A stretch of DNA of 64,000 nt from Oasisia sp. SBJ-2009 (lineage: Eukaryota > Annelida > Polychaeta > Sabellida > Siboglinidae), in assembly GCA_964017155.1 (NCBI GenBank), contig OZ024860.1:44608661-44672660 (forward strand), in the 5' to 3' direction. The stretch's first letter is position 1, and each line of letters opens with the position of its first letter. A program made the position numbers and the translations under genes. Under the pieces are notes generated by a model. It was not told where the DNA came from. It made no database searches and worked only from the letters and a program-made list of their open reading frames with translations. Of this stretch, positions 10,315-21,834 are shown piece by piece.

Positions 10315-11365
10315 ACCTCAATGTATACTACAGTGCTAGGGCTTATCACCAAATCTGATGAAGCTGGGTATCGTGACCAGGTGAACAAACTTATCAGTTG
10401 GTGCAGCGAAAACAATCTGGAGCTCAATGTCAATAAAACAGAAGAAATGATTGTGAATTTTAGGTGAAAGAAATATTCTCTCCTCTTGATCGATGGCAGG
10501 ACAATATAAATCGTCCAATATTTCAAATTTTTTGTTTCTTCAATCTCTATAATCTTTAAAATGGGAGCTAAATATTGATACTATTGTCAAAAAGGTGCAG
10601 CAGCGGCTGTACTTTCTAAGTTTGGTTTGACCACACAGATCATATTCACCTTTTTACAGAGCTGCAATCGAGAGTGTCCTGACGTTTTCAATCACAGTAT
10701 GGTTTGGGTCTATCACAGTGAAGGAAAAGCTCAGATTGAACTGAGTTGTAAAAACTCCTTCCAGAATAATCGGCAGAGACCTCCCCAGTTTTGAATCATT
10801 GTACCAGCAGCGCCCCTTAGGAAGAGCCATTCTCATATCTCATGATTCATCACATCTTGCCCGTGACCTATTGATCCACTTCCATCTAGTCGCCGGTTCA
10901 GATCCATCCAAACCAGTACCAGCAGGTTTAGCAGCAACCTTTTCCCTCTAGCTGTGTAAGCCCTGTCAAAACAGGAGTGATTTTTGTCCCATCTGTGGTG
11001 CACAGATATTCCATTTCCAATGTGTTTTAGTGTGTATGTACCTTATCATAATTGATTATATATTATGTTATCCCACATTTTACATTTAATGATTTTATAT
11101 TTATACTAGATCATATCAACTATTATTTATCGATGTTTTAAAGAACAACTTTTTATTCGGACCTATTGTATGTCATTCCTGTTATGTGTTTATTTAATTT
11201 AAAGTGGTAGTATATTTTATCATAAACATTTGGTGCATGTGACTGCATTGTCATGTGGACATACTTGTACGATGACCCAACATTACAACGCATTCCAATG
11301 TTTTATTCTAACTGTAATGAAAACACATGGCAATAAAGCTGATCTTATCTTATCTTATCTTATAA
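10315..11365 (+). pseudogene. 5'-truncated L2-like retrotransposon in intron of copy 2
   Basis: Broken frames encode RT-type segments. First comes a palm-end region (SWCSENNLELNVNKTEEM). It is followed by an AAIESVLTFSITVWFGSIT segment and a DLPSFESLYQQR segment, which is the order in L2/Rex-type reverse transcriptases. The 3' end is a (CTTAT)n tail at about 11340-11363. Stops and frameshifts are present. The insertion accounts for much of the size difference between this intron (2.7 kb) and that of copy 1 (1.0 kb). Confidence 0.7.
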
Positions 11366-12853
11366 TATTTTTATATGTTACGGAAAACTAATAGTATATG
11401 TCAATTAGTCGCCAAATCGTTTATTTTCCATATTGATGTGTACGCCTTACACATCACAATAAGAACATGTTTTTATAATGTATATATTATTATGCGAATA
11501 AACCGTTAATATGTAATTACTACTCAATCCAACGTTGCAGTTTCGGTATGACAGTCGCCTAAATAATTAATGACAAGGGTCGTTTTATAATCCACGCAAG
11601 GACACGAGTTCGCACGCTTTGTTCAGACATTGTGATTTCTCCCTCCTCGTTTCGTTTAGGCCATCGAGAAACAAGTACATCAACCATATAATCTGTATGA
11701 CCTGAACAGTTAAAATAACTTACTCATTCGGCGGAATTTAAGAACAATTATTCTTATTTTGTAGAAACAATATTGACTAATTCTTCAGTAATTGTAACAG
11801 TTTGGTCTAATAAATTGGGAAATTTGAATGGCTTTGTGTCATAGGATAAACATTCTGCGTTATACTGCGCTACTGCAGGCCTTGCCTTTTGAAACACCTT
11901 GGAGAGCTAAAAATCGTCCTCAAAATGCCCAGGAGAGCTATTGGAGAGCTAAACATCGTCCTCCTAAAATGGCCCAGGAGAGCTATTGATAGTATTGCCA
12001 GTCAGACGTCGCTAGGCGTATTTGCCCGTAAAGGTGTTTTTCGGTCACTCGATCCATTTTGAGATTTTACTACGATGTTTTTGCTAAAATACTTATTTAT
12101 ACGTTCACCAAGTAGTTTCTTGATTACCCAAGTGTAAGTTGCATTTTGTTTGAGGATTTTGTAACTGGGAAGATCGTTCTACGTTATAGCATTTTGAAAG
12201 TTAACGGATTTGTATTTGGAAGTTGGATTTTAGATGTTTAATAGTTCGATTAGTTTTTAGTTTAATTTGATGTTGCTATAGTTTGTGTTTGTACATATTT
12301 ATTAACTGTTTAACGCGTTATTGGAGCGGATTTCGTTGGAAAGACAGACTTCGTGGCTAATTTCATTTCGTCTTTACGATCTTCGAAAATTTAAAGATGG
12401 CGGCGCCCATGGACTGACCGAAGCCGAACGATATCGCTCGTTGTCTGAACGCATTGGCGTTGATGAATATGCAGGATATTGTAAAGTAAATGTAACAAAC
12501 ACAGCTACATTCCAACGCCCGGGTGCGCGGAAAATCGCACTCCCAAAAGCAAAAGAAGGAGCGCGATGGAGCGCGAGCGCGAGCGCGATCGCGCTCCTCA
12601 AAAGGCAAGGCCTGTTACTGTGACTCTAAAATAGTGTCTACTTCCGCGATGTCACCGACGCTCGCTAAATGTCGCAACATGCTGAGAGAAATTAGTAGAA
12701 AACGTCACGAAATGTGTAAAAATTAATTAATTAATTAATTGTTGTCAGTATATCAAGATCGTGTTAAGAATAAAGTGCATTCCACAAAGTGTCAATGACT
12801 TAATAGTTCATCTGTTCGATTGTTTCAGCTACGTTTTATAAAGAGACGCCATC

Positions 12854-13531
12854 ATGCCGAACGTTTTTACCAACCCCATTCTATCTCTGACGACGGAAGA
12901 CTACAACATCGACTCACGAAGTCTCGCTGAACACGATAACGAGAACGAGACATCAGCTGATCTCTCCACATTAATCGATCAATCAAAAGGCCTCGACAGA
13001 GACGCTGCAAATCGCTTCTGGAACGACCGACTCCGGGAGCACGCCAGCGCCTCTAGCGACCAACTGACGCAACTGGTACAACTCGTCTCCGTCGAACGCA
13101 ACCACGTAGCGTGCGTGCGCGCTGCACACGAACACGTGACCGGCCGGTCGTCAGAGCATGACTACACCAAGGACACGTGGTACATGGTCGTCACGGCGCT
13201 CGTCTTCTCCATGCACCTCAAGGAGCTCGTGTCTGACGTGATGGATGACGTCATCGGCGACCACGTGACCGCCGAGCCACACCACGAGGCGTACTTCGAG
13301 CGCACGAAAGGAGCGCCGAGCGCCGACAACGTGCTAGAGATGGCGCTCGACAGACTGGCGAGGAACCAGCAGAGGAACGGCGGCAAGTACGACTGGGAAC
13401 AGATGGAGAGGTTCCTGCCGAAGTGGCCGCGCCACCTGGCGGACATGCAGGAGGAGCTGCTGCAGAAGTACAAAGACTACTGCCGACAGCACAGCTCGCT
13501 CGTGCAGCGCACGTGGCAACTCGTGCAGTGA
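12854..13531 (+). CDS. Unknown 225-residue protein, paralog copy 2
   Basis: Intact second copy of the unknown family. An acceptor, GTTTCAG|C (exon from 12829), leads to the ATG 25 bases later. The intron 10101-12828 joins it to its TATA promoter and holds an L2-like fragment. The length is identical to copies 1 and 3, and the stop is followed by the same GATCACGTGACT string. Differences from copy 1 are mostly in residues 1-62 (about 14 of 21 by eye), while the C-terminal two thirds barely changes. The 3'UTR is similar to copy 1 as far as about 14090. An unbroken reading frame in all three copies, with mostly conservative changes, argues for selection on the protein. Confidence 0.8.
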   Translation: MPNVFTNPILSLTTEDYNIDSRSLAEHDNENETSADLSTLIDQSKGLDRDAANRFWNDRLREHASASSDQLTQLVQLVSVERNHVACVRAAHEHVTGRSSEHDYTKDTWYMVVTALVFSMHLKELVSDVMDDVIGDHVTAEPHHEAYFERTKGAPSADNVLEMALDRLARNQQRNGGKYDWEQMERFLPKWPRHLADMQEELLQKYKDYCRQHSSLVQRTWQLVQ

Positions 13532-14199
13532 TCACGTGACTACACAAACAGATTGACTGCATAACTGCATCAACGTAATATCGGCCGTGACATTTTATCT
13601 TGATAGTCATAATATCAGCTATTTTATAATTTTTACTAATTTGTAGTCATTGTACATCCTATCCTGTATTAGGAGTCCTGGTCATTTTATAATTAATATG
13701 TATAGTCTACATTTTATATGTTATTTCTGTGATGTTATTCTATATACTTGTCAATACTATTTATATATTATTATTTATAGCAAATAGTTATAGTCTACAA
13801 TTGGCATTTACTAGTTGTTTTCTTACAGTTTTATAAAACATTGTATCTTATTAATTTTAGTCAGTTTTCATAGTTTAAGTTTGACATATCAGATCAGTAC
13901 AGTTTATACATGATCCATTTTCATTTATTTATATAACGGGTGTTTTGTTTTATGTTATACTTTATAATTAACTTGTTATTATTATTGTTATTGACTGTTG
14001 TTTTCCCTTTTACAAAGGTAAAGTTGCTCCTATTGAATTGTAAGAGGATTTTATGTGATGTGTAAGATTTTGTTATATTCACGCACAATGGATATAAATT
14101 AATCAGTTATCACAACAATTACTAATTATTTATGACAATGTTAATCATGTTATATATCAAAGATATTATATTTGTGGTGTTTCGCTGTTAAGACGTATT

Positions 14200-14560
14200 A
14201 CCAGAAATAATACACGGAAAGAGACACCACTCCGCTGTTTTGAGTCAAGCTGGCAGTTCAACAACACATTTATAGGCGGCATCAAAGTAGGAGACAAAGA
14301 TAAAAACAGCACAATTCGAAATACCCGAACCCAGAGTCCCTACATAGTATCCAATTAACGCCGGCCACCATCTCTGTTTACGATGCATCTCCCAAAGCCA
14401 CAGACGAGAAATTTGACAAATACCAACAGGTAGTCATTTACTCTGATGGTACAATAGTTAAACATCCGTATCTCGACATGGATGATGAGGTATTGGCGTT
14501 CAACCAGTCGTACAGCCAGGATTTTGCACTGGAGGGGACCATCCGGCTTCCATGCAATTG
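14200..14560 (+). pseudogene. Unrecognised coding-like fragment
   Basis: The region reads like decayed coding sequence. One frame gives FESSWQFNNTFIGG near the start, and after a frame change another gives VVIYSDGTIVKHPYLDMDD and LEGTIRLPCN before an (AT)n tract. The composition is more balanced than the flanks. An extracellular receptor-like or transposon origin is possible, but I cannot name a family. No start codon or splice sites define a gene. Confidence 0.3.
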
Positions 14561-14564
14561 TTTT

Positions 14565-14567
<3 letters not shown>

Positions 14568-14644
<77 letters not shown>
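14568..14644. repeat. (AT)n microsatellite
   Basis: Pure AT dinucleotide tract directly after the coding-like fragment. Confidence 0.95.
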
Positions 14645-15840
14645 TACATCAATGCACAATTCAGTGTCCAAAATTATAATGAAAATGGATTTATTTATAA
14701 TATAAAACTCTTTGTAATATACACATTGGTTTATTTTATTATAACCATTTCATGTAGCCCTACGTCTTCATTTCATTGGAATGATTTTTATGGCCCTGAT
14801 AACATATAGAAAAAGAATCCAATTCGTGTCTCAAATAACTCCGCGTACGCGGTGTTTCTAGTTTGGGCTCGACCCGCCTATATTATTATTCGTATATGAC
14901 ATGGTTATTAGTAACTAATAAAACATAATTGTAATGAAATAAAGGCGTAGAATTATATGGAATAATTATGCTAACAGTACTGTGCACATTACGAAGAGTT
15001 TGCCTTTCTTAAATCATCCTTTTTTTCGTTATATTGGGGACACGAAAGAATCCCTTTACTATTAACCACGCTTATTAACATATCTATCAGCAGACTCCAA
15101 TTCCTTCTACTTCTTACTAGTTCTCTCCATTCTTCGCCGACCCTTTCTATGTCTCTTTTAGTGCAATCCCCATCGCAATTTCGGTCTTCCTCGCCTCCTT
15201 TTCCCGCCATTTTCTAAGCCAGTTTGTCATCTCCCATTATTTCCACATGACCAGTTCATGTTAACCTACTCCTCACCAATTTCTTAAAACTTTCCTTTAC
15301 CCCAACCTCCACTCCCATTTCATCCAATCTTCTCTGATCAGCTCTCTTGACTCCCACGATTCTTCTTACTAAGTTGTTTTTTCTCCTCGCAAACCTGGAC
15401 TTTCTGTTGTTTCTCTATTAGTGCCATCGTAACAGACGAGCTAAGCATATTTCCTTTTCGTTTGCGTGATATACGTCTACCTCTCATCACCCACTTCCAC
15501 TTTCCCCCAAGCGTTTGTCCTGGTTGTAATCCTCATTGTAACCAAAACATTTAATCTAGTCGAATTTGCCCTAGGTATATGCCACTTCCTGTGGTGAATT
15601 TATCAATTGTAATACGTTACATGTTGTGAAGTTACTGGTTGAACGCCAACGCCACACCATGTGTAATTATTGTTTCACCAGAGTAAGTAACTACACCTTA
15701 GTATTTGTCATGGTCCGAAGACCAGACCGTTTCATTAGGTTTGGGAAATGTAGCCTCAGGAATGTGATGGCCGGCTATAGTCGGATATTATTGCTTTGTG
15801 TTCATGTAGATTTATATATTAAATGTATATATTAGATGTG
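14645..15840. other. Spacer with pyrimidine-rich segment, no gene supported
   Basis: A CT-rich strand (about 15000-15440) gives on the minus strand a short purine-rich ORF with a DIERVGEEWRELVRSRRNW stretch. This is reminiscent of the end of some retrotransposon ORFs but is too short to call. Nothing else was recognised. Confidence 0.4.
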
Positions 15841-15844
<4 letters not shown>

Positions 15845-15886
<42 letters not shown>

Positions 15887-15965
15887 ATATATATCATCAT
15901 CATTATATATATATATATACAGCTGTATAAATACATAATATATATATATATATAATATATATATG

Positions 15966-16001
<36 letters not shown>

Positions 16002-16074
16002 TATACAGCTGTATAAATACATAATATATATATATATATAATATTATATATATGTATATATATGTATATATATG

Positions 16075-16137
<63 letters not shown>
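15845..16137. repeat. Long (TA)n tract at the TATA position of promoter relic 4
   Basis: TA dinucleotides with occasional GTATG or CAGCTGTATAAATACATAA interruptions (the latter twice, at about 15920 and 16002). On the minus strand it begins 7-8 bases after the conserved TTTCACACCCATACG string, exactly where the other three promoters have their TATA box. Confidence 0.9.
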
Positions 16138-16480
16138 GTATGGGTGTGAAAACCCATCGCCACCAGGTATGGCGTTGCAAAACATGTTTCACACTTTCGT
16201 ACTCATATCCGTGACCCCACCCCTGCGTCGTGACTCTCCGTGACCCCACCCCTGCGTCGTGACTCTCCGTGACCCCACCCCTGCGTCGTGACTCTCCGTG
16301 ACCCCACCCCTGCGTCGTGACTCTCCGTGACCCCACCCCTGCGTCGTGACTCTCCGTGACCCCACCCCTGCGTCGTGACTCTCTTTATTTTCACCTTCGA
16401 AACTAGACTGACCTTTTTCTAACACTCATTTGATCTGCAGGAGGTATTGCACCGTCCGCCCACACAATGTTCACAATTAC
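16138..16480 (-). pseudogene. Promoter relic 4, without coding exon
   Basis: On the minus strand this matches the promoter of copy 2. It has a start related to GCGGACGGTGCAATACCTCC (about 16451-16470), the GGTCAGTCTAGTTTCG string (about 16396-16411), and the conserved pre-TATA block at 16144-16183. In place of a TATA box and exon 1 it runs into the (TA)n tract. No exon 2 or ORF homologous to the 225-residue protein lies downstream on this strand before copy 2 is reached. It is best read as a dead unit whose transcribed part was lost. Confidence 0.7.
16210..16383 (-). repeat. 29-bp minisatellite, six units, in promoter relic 4
   Basis: Six near-identical 29-bp units contain GTGACCCCACCCCTGCGTCG on the plus strand. 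The single-copy equivalent is the CACGACGCGGGGTGG...GTCACGG segment upstream of copy 2 (9900-9930), so a promoter segment was amplified in place. Confidence 0.9.
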
Positions 16481-16524
16481 ATGACTGTCCCATTGAATGT
16501 CTGCTGTGTTCTGAGAAGTGTTAA

Positions 16525-16745
16525 TAACGCCATTAGTTTCCAGTGCTACGAACTGCGAAAGGTTTTTGACATGCGGGTGTGACAAATAAACACATGCAGT
16601 CGCCATCAGTTTCCAGTGCTACGAACTGCTACGTTTTTGACATGCGGGTGTGACAAATAAACACATGCAGTCGCCATTAGTTTCCAGTGCTGCGAACTGC
16701 TAAACGTTTTTGACAAGCGGGTGTGACAAATGAGCACATGCAGTC
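16525..16745 (-). repeat. Tandem triplication, about 84-bp unit, upstream of relic 4
   Basis: Three units share TTTCCAGTGCT, CGAACTGC, TTTTTGACA and GGGTGTGACAAAT. The reverse complement of the unit matches the single-copy segment just upstream of promoter 2 (about 9775-9810, with TATTTGTCACAGCCGCGTGTCAA in shorter matches). The distal promoter of relic 4 was therefore triplicated. Confidence 0.75.
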
Positions 16746-17133
16746 TTGTGGTGCACGTTTAGCGGTGACGCTGGAATGAGGTTGCGGTTTGTGGTTTGCG
16801 GTTGGCGGGTTTCACGTCATATAACGCAGCCACTGACCTATATTGATACCCTATATTATAGATTCGTGAACCTGACACATGCTAGGGAAATAGCCAACGT
16901 AAAAAGAAGTGTGCCATGTTGAACATGGGAATATGGGACATACCTGGTTGAACATCAACTTGTTTTGAAACTGGATGTAGGGTTGAACATTTCTGGTTTT
17001 CGTATTTTTTTAAATTGCGAGCATTGTTAAGGTCTAACTATGTAACGAAGTACAATGTACGTACTTCGACAGACCTGTGCCTTCACCAGATTAATTATAC
17101 ACAGCCACCCCGCGTTTTGTGTGTTGGTAATTT

Positions 17134-18304
17134 TGTAGGGATTTTTCATCGCGAAGTATTATAATTATATATAGATATATCTACCACTATTTAGTGCTAC
17201 TAAAGCCATGCATATATGCAAATACGTACATAATCACAAGGAGGGTGTTTACCCGGTGAAGAGACTATAACCAGTATGGAAGATTTCCTATGCAATTTAT
17301 ATGTTAATTTTAGGGCCATCTGGCCGAGCCAGAGAACTAACCCTGGTATTTTGGGACGCTACCAGGGGAGGGAAAGTTCACTAGCACTGCAGGCTAGCGT
17401 CTATGCTAATTTCTAGGGCCATCTGGTTGATGAAGATGCTCCACTTTACCTTGTTGTTGGGTGCAGACTCCGCTGGCACCCTGCCAAGATTTCTAGGGCA
17501 CTATAGCGCTGGACAAAATGTTAGATAAGCACAGTCTAGCGTCTGTCCTCAGGCTACAGTTTAGCTAGTATAAATAGGGAGGATTTTAATTACTCTAGAG
17601 AGAAGACTGGGGCTTATTACCGGGGGAACATGTATTGTTCACCCCGGGACACGCGCTCCAGAGCACCCTGCGACATGCTTTCCGTCAAAGCATCTACTGT
17701 GTGTGATATTAGGCAGACTACTGGGGCTTATTACCGGGAACACCTACGCTGTTTACCCCGGGACGCGCCGCTCCAAAGGGCCCTGCGACATGCTTGCCGT
17801 CAAGGCACATACTGTGTGTTATTGACGGGCTATACTGTGTGTTATTGACGGGCAGAACATTGGGGCATATTGTCGGGGAAACCACTGGTGTTATCCCGAG
17901 ATACGCCGCTCCAAATCGCCCTGTGACAGAGCCACGATCACATTATTACACCATACGTAGACATACGTTGTGCCGCACCAGGCACACCGTTCTCCAGTTG
18001 AGGAAACACACATAGTGGGTGAGTCTTTTGACCGATCCACTGACTGATCGCGTGTCAAACACGCTGTCAGTACCGTCACATTTGTATTGTGTTTGTATTG
18101 GTTAGTTAGTGAAGTATTTTAGTGAGTGTCTTAGATTTGTACTGTTAGGATTTTGATGTAATAAACTGTAGAAACCTTATATATATTGTTTGTGTTAGAC
18201 TGAGTGAGTGAACGTGTGCCCGAGTCCGCCACTAGACGCCTCCGTGCCGACCGCTCGCGCCAAACGATACGATTAGTGGCGGGGTTAATCCCGCAAACGC
18301 TACA
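17134..18304 (+). mobile_element. Solo LTR, 1171 bp, with 4-bp target duplication
   Basis: The element starts TGTAG and ends CTACA, with ATTT on both sides (17130-17133 and 18305-18308). It contains a TATAAATA box at 17569-17576 and an AATAAA signal at 18160-18165, the order expected for U3-R-U5 of an LTR on the plus strand. Between them are three diverged tandem units of about 110 bp (17600-17930) with TTACCGGG, CCCGGGA and CCTGCGACATGCTT words. No gag, pol or second LTR is found, so it is a solo LTR. The uninterrupted site is present at the paralogous position 25113-25130 (GGTAATTTTACCAAGTAG). The family (Gypsy or BEL type) is not decided. Confidence 0.85.
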
Positions 18305-18308
18305 ATTT

Positions 18309-18641
18309 TAACAAGTAGATTGTGTATTAATTGTGGTCAATGCGATCTATTATGATCTTGTTGATTAAGTATGCATCGTTTGTCTATTAATGCTTTTATA
18401 CTGCTGAAATATTGGATAGGGAGTGGCAAAGGTTTTGTTATATAACGTGAGACTGATCTATAAATGATTGCGCCTGTAGAGCCGTGAGTATGACACACGC
18501 AGCGCGACAGTTTCGAGGTCAGGGTGTCATCGTTATTCATACTGGCAACCTAGTAACAGAGCTCGGCAAGTTGTAGCCCCCCCCCCCCCCACACACACAC
18601 ATAATTATACATACACACGTACACACGTACACACGTACACA

Positions 18642-18685
<44 letters not shown>

Positions 18686-18885
18686 ACTACCACACCACGC
18701 GCACGCACACGCACACGCACACGCACACGCACACGCACACGCACACGCACACGCACACGCACACGCACACGCACACGCACACGCACACGCACACGCACAC
18801 ATACGTATATACGTATATACGTATATACGTATATACGTATATACGTATATACGTATATACGTATATACGTATATACGTATATATG
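18309..18885 (-). repeat. Block A and (CA)n/(CACG)n tract of unit 4
   Basis: Block A lies inverted at 18309-18545, followed by a C-run (18577-18590) and long CA, CGCA and ACGTAT arrays up to 18885. It mirrors 25105-25440. The solo LTR separates it from block B at 16755-17060. Confidence 0.7.
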
Positions 18886-18899
18886 CACGCACACCGAAA

Positions 18900-20380
18900 A
18901 CAGTTTCTCGTATTATGCCTATATTGTTTGTTAAGATATAAATGTTAAAATTTATTTCGAAAACAAAGTTATACACAAAACGTTCGCAAGTAATGGACGA
19001 ATGGGGGAAAAACGCAGAATACGCAACTGCTCCAAACAATCGATCAACGTCCGATTTACGTCCCGGATTAACCCCCTGAAACACCAAATATATGACAAAT
19101 ATGCATAGCGGAATAAGGATCTAACATGTTCTTATATTATAATTTTCGGTATATTCGGACTCGTTGTTTGGTACTGAAACGGCAATGGCGATTGTAGTCG
19201 TAGGCGTGATTGGTTTGAAGCTGCCGTTAGGAAGAAACAAATGTGCACGGATAGTTCGCAATTGTCGCAACCAGACGAGCCACGCCAGCCCATCTCTCCG
19301 TCTGGGTCGCTCGACGGTAAGTGAGGACACTCACGAAAACACACACGAACACACAAACACACACACACGCACGCATGCACGCACTTACCCAGGCACGTGC
19401 GCGCACGCGCAGACACACACACACATGCACGCATGCATACACACACACACATATATATATACACACACGCACACACGCACACACGCACACACGCACACAC
19501 GCACACACGCACACACGCACGCACAAGCACGCACACACAGACACAGACACACACACACATTCAGATGCACACATCGAACGCACAACTGCGCATACATGCA
19601 CACACAGCCACTTTCAATTGTGAAACGACAAGAATGTTTAAGAAGGTATGCGCCACCTCCCATGCACACTTCGTTCATATACAAGAACGGCATCACCAGG
19701 AAGTGGCGTACTAGACAGCTGCGGTTTAACACAATTGGACGCTAAATGTTATCCTGTTAAGAGGTGAACATCTTTTAATTTCTTTTAGGTGACCATGGTA
19801 CCGTTTCGTAAAATAATAAAACTGAAAACCAAAAGAAATGGTGTATTGTTTGTTTCAAACTGTTGCGCAATCGAAAGAGTGGGGGGTCACAAGGCCTATG
19901 TATTCACAATTGACACCAACGAAGCTAGAGACGTAAATTTGTATCCACGCGGATAAATATTTAATATACAAATAATAATGAACAGGAAGGAAATAAACAC
20001 TTTCTAGTATGTATTAGAAAATTATTTTAATATATTATAACGATGAAGCATGTGCGATGTAATGAAAGTTTGATATAAAATGATAATCAGTGATGTGTTA
20101 CTGTTGCCATAATTGATTAACCTCAGTCGGGAGAACACAATACAATCGTACATATTACAACTTAATAGGATCAAGTTACTATTTGTAAAAATGCAAAACA
20201 ACAGACAATGACACTAATAATAATAATAACAAGTCACTTGCAAATGTAATGTAAAATAAAACACTTATTGACCCGTTGTACAAAAGTAAACAAACAGGAA
20301 TAATAGGTTCAACTGGTATATCAAAGGCCAGCTATGAATATTTACTAAATAAAAACATGTAAAAGCTATCTTCAAGTCTT
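18900..20380 (-). other. 3' flank of copy 3 (distal part)
   Basis: The sequence matches the 3' flank of copy 1 in reverse complement (see 19130-19320, 19780-19870, 20110-20280), interrupted by a CA/CACG-rich microsatellite field at 19340-19565. It contains no gene; the long frames through the microsatellites are CVRV/THTH artefacts. Confidence 0.6.
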
Positions 20381-20384
20381 CAAG

Positions 20385-21534
20385 TGTTATACTGCTTAAA
20401 AGTGATATTTCACTATCCTGCAGTTGTGGTTAAAATAATGTGCGCTAAAATAATAAGTTAATAAAATAAATATCACAATAGATAAATCCAGTTAACTGTA
20501 CATTAAAACGATGAATAAATTAATAAGATAAATATAATAAATATATAAAAATAATAAGTTAATAAAATATTAGAATAAATAGATCAATAAAATTAATAGT
20601 ACATTAAAAAAGCAGGCAGTCCACGATTAACACTAAAACAATCTATTATAATGTCAATGTCTGAATGACTGGGATGGCGGCTCTCTGGAATACTTCTGTG
20701 ATAGATGCGGTGACAGCTTCCTCGGTAAGTGCGTTCCACAGTGGAATACAGCGTACGTAGAATGACTGCTGGTAGGGCAGGTAGGGTTCGTAGTTTGTGC
20801 TTGTGTTGGCGTCTGGTGCGCGCATCTGCTGTGGTGATGATGACAGGCAAGCTGATGTGATGAATTTTAAAAAACATAGTTGCATCTCTTACCCGCCTTC
20901 GTGTGTACAAGGAGTTCCACATCAGGTTAGTGCACATATCACTGACACTTGACGTTCTGCGGTAATCACCGGTGACAAACCGCGCATCGGATCTTTGTAC
21001 GTGCTCTATTGTCCGAATGCCTGTCTTTGTGTGAGGTGCCCAGGCGCATGTGCCAAACTCGAGTGTTGGTCGCACGAGTACCTCGTATGCTGTTTGTCTC
21101 ACTTGCGGTGACGCCGCATGCAGTGTTCGTTTGAGTAAGCCAAGTGTCTTGCTGGCTTTGTTCTGCACTTTGTTGATATGTGGTTGCCACGATAATTTTG
21201 TGTTGATGGTAACCCCCAGGTAGTCCTGGTTGTCAGTCCGTGGTATTTGTTGGCCCCCCATGAAGTAGTTATAGGTTGATATGTTCCTCTTGGTAGTAAC
21301 CGATAAGACGGCACACTTTGACACATTAAAATCCATCTGCCATATCTTTGCCCATGAGAGAAGTTTGTTCAGGTTAGACGCAAGAGTGAAATGGTCAGCG
21401 GGAGTATGTATTTGACGGTAAACAATACTGTCGTCAGCGAGCATGCGCATTTGCGAAGTCACTCCTTCCGCGATGTCGTTGATGTACATTAAAAACAACA
21501 TAGGGCCCAGCACACTGCCTTGTGGGACTTGACT
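20385..21534 (-). pseudogene. CR1-like retrotransposon fragment in 3'UTR of copy 3
   Basis: On the minus strand a 5'-truncated reverse transcriptase ORF is open from about 21545 to 20593. It begins in the VPQGSVLGP motif and carries a LADDS catalytic box, a variant of the common FADD. Further on are LSWAKIWQMDFNVSKC, a YLGVTI segment and a C-terminal region ending near 20593. An AT-rich 3'UTR follows, and the element ends in a repeated ACTTGAAG octamer near 20385, like the short tails of CR1-clade elements. Comparison with the 3'UTR of copy 1 shows the UTR stopping at about 21535 and resuming at about 20380. The reading frame is largely open, so the insertion is fairly young. Confidence 0.75.
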
Positions 21535-21834
21535 GTTTGTAAACCTACATACAACACTTAAACATAGGATACATGTAAAACGTAAACATTATCTATAAAT
21601 AACAACAGTGCTGACCCGTATGAAAATTACGTTAAAGAAATAACATAAACTGTCAAATCTAAATATTAAGTATTACTTATAACATACATAATATTGTGAG
21701 TAGTAATTATTAAAAACAAATAAATTATTTTTAAATAAATAAATAATATGTCTATCAATCAAACATTCACGACCAACGATACGCCGACGCTGTTGTGATG
21801 TCTTTAGCGCCAATCTGTTTGTACAGTCACGTGA

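Noticed and set aside
12321..12623. 100-codon ORF in the intron of copy 2
   Set aside because: No similarity to a known family, no homologous segment in the introns of copies 1 and 3, and a GCGAGCGCGA simple repeat at its end.
15812..16425. Frames encoding YIYIY and SHDAGVGS repeats
   Set aside because: They are translations of the (TA)n tract and the 29-bp minisatellite.
18550..19745. Long frames encoding VRVRV, CVCVC or THTHT proteins
   Set aside because: They are translations of CA/TG and CACG microsatellites.
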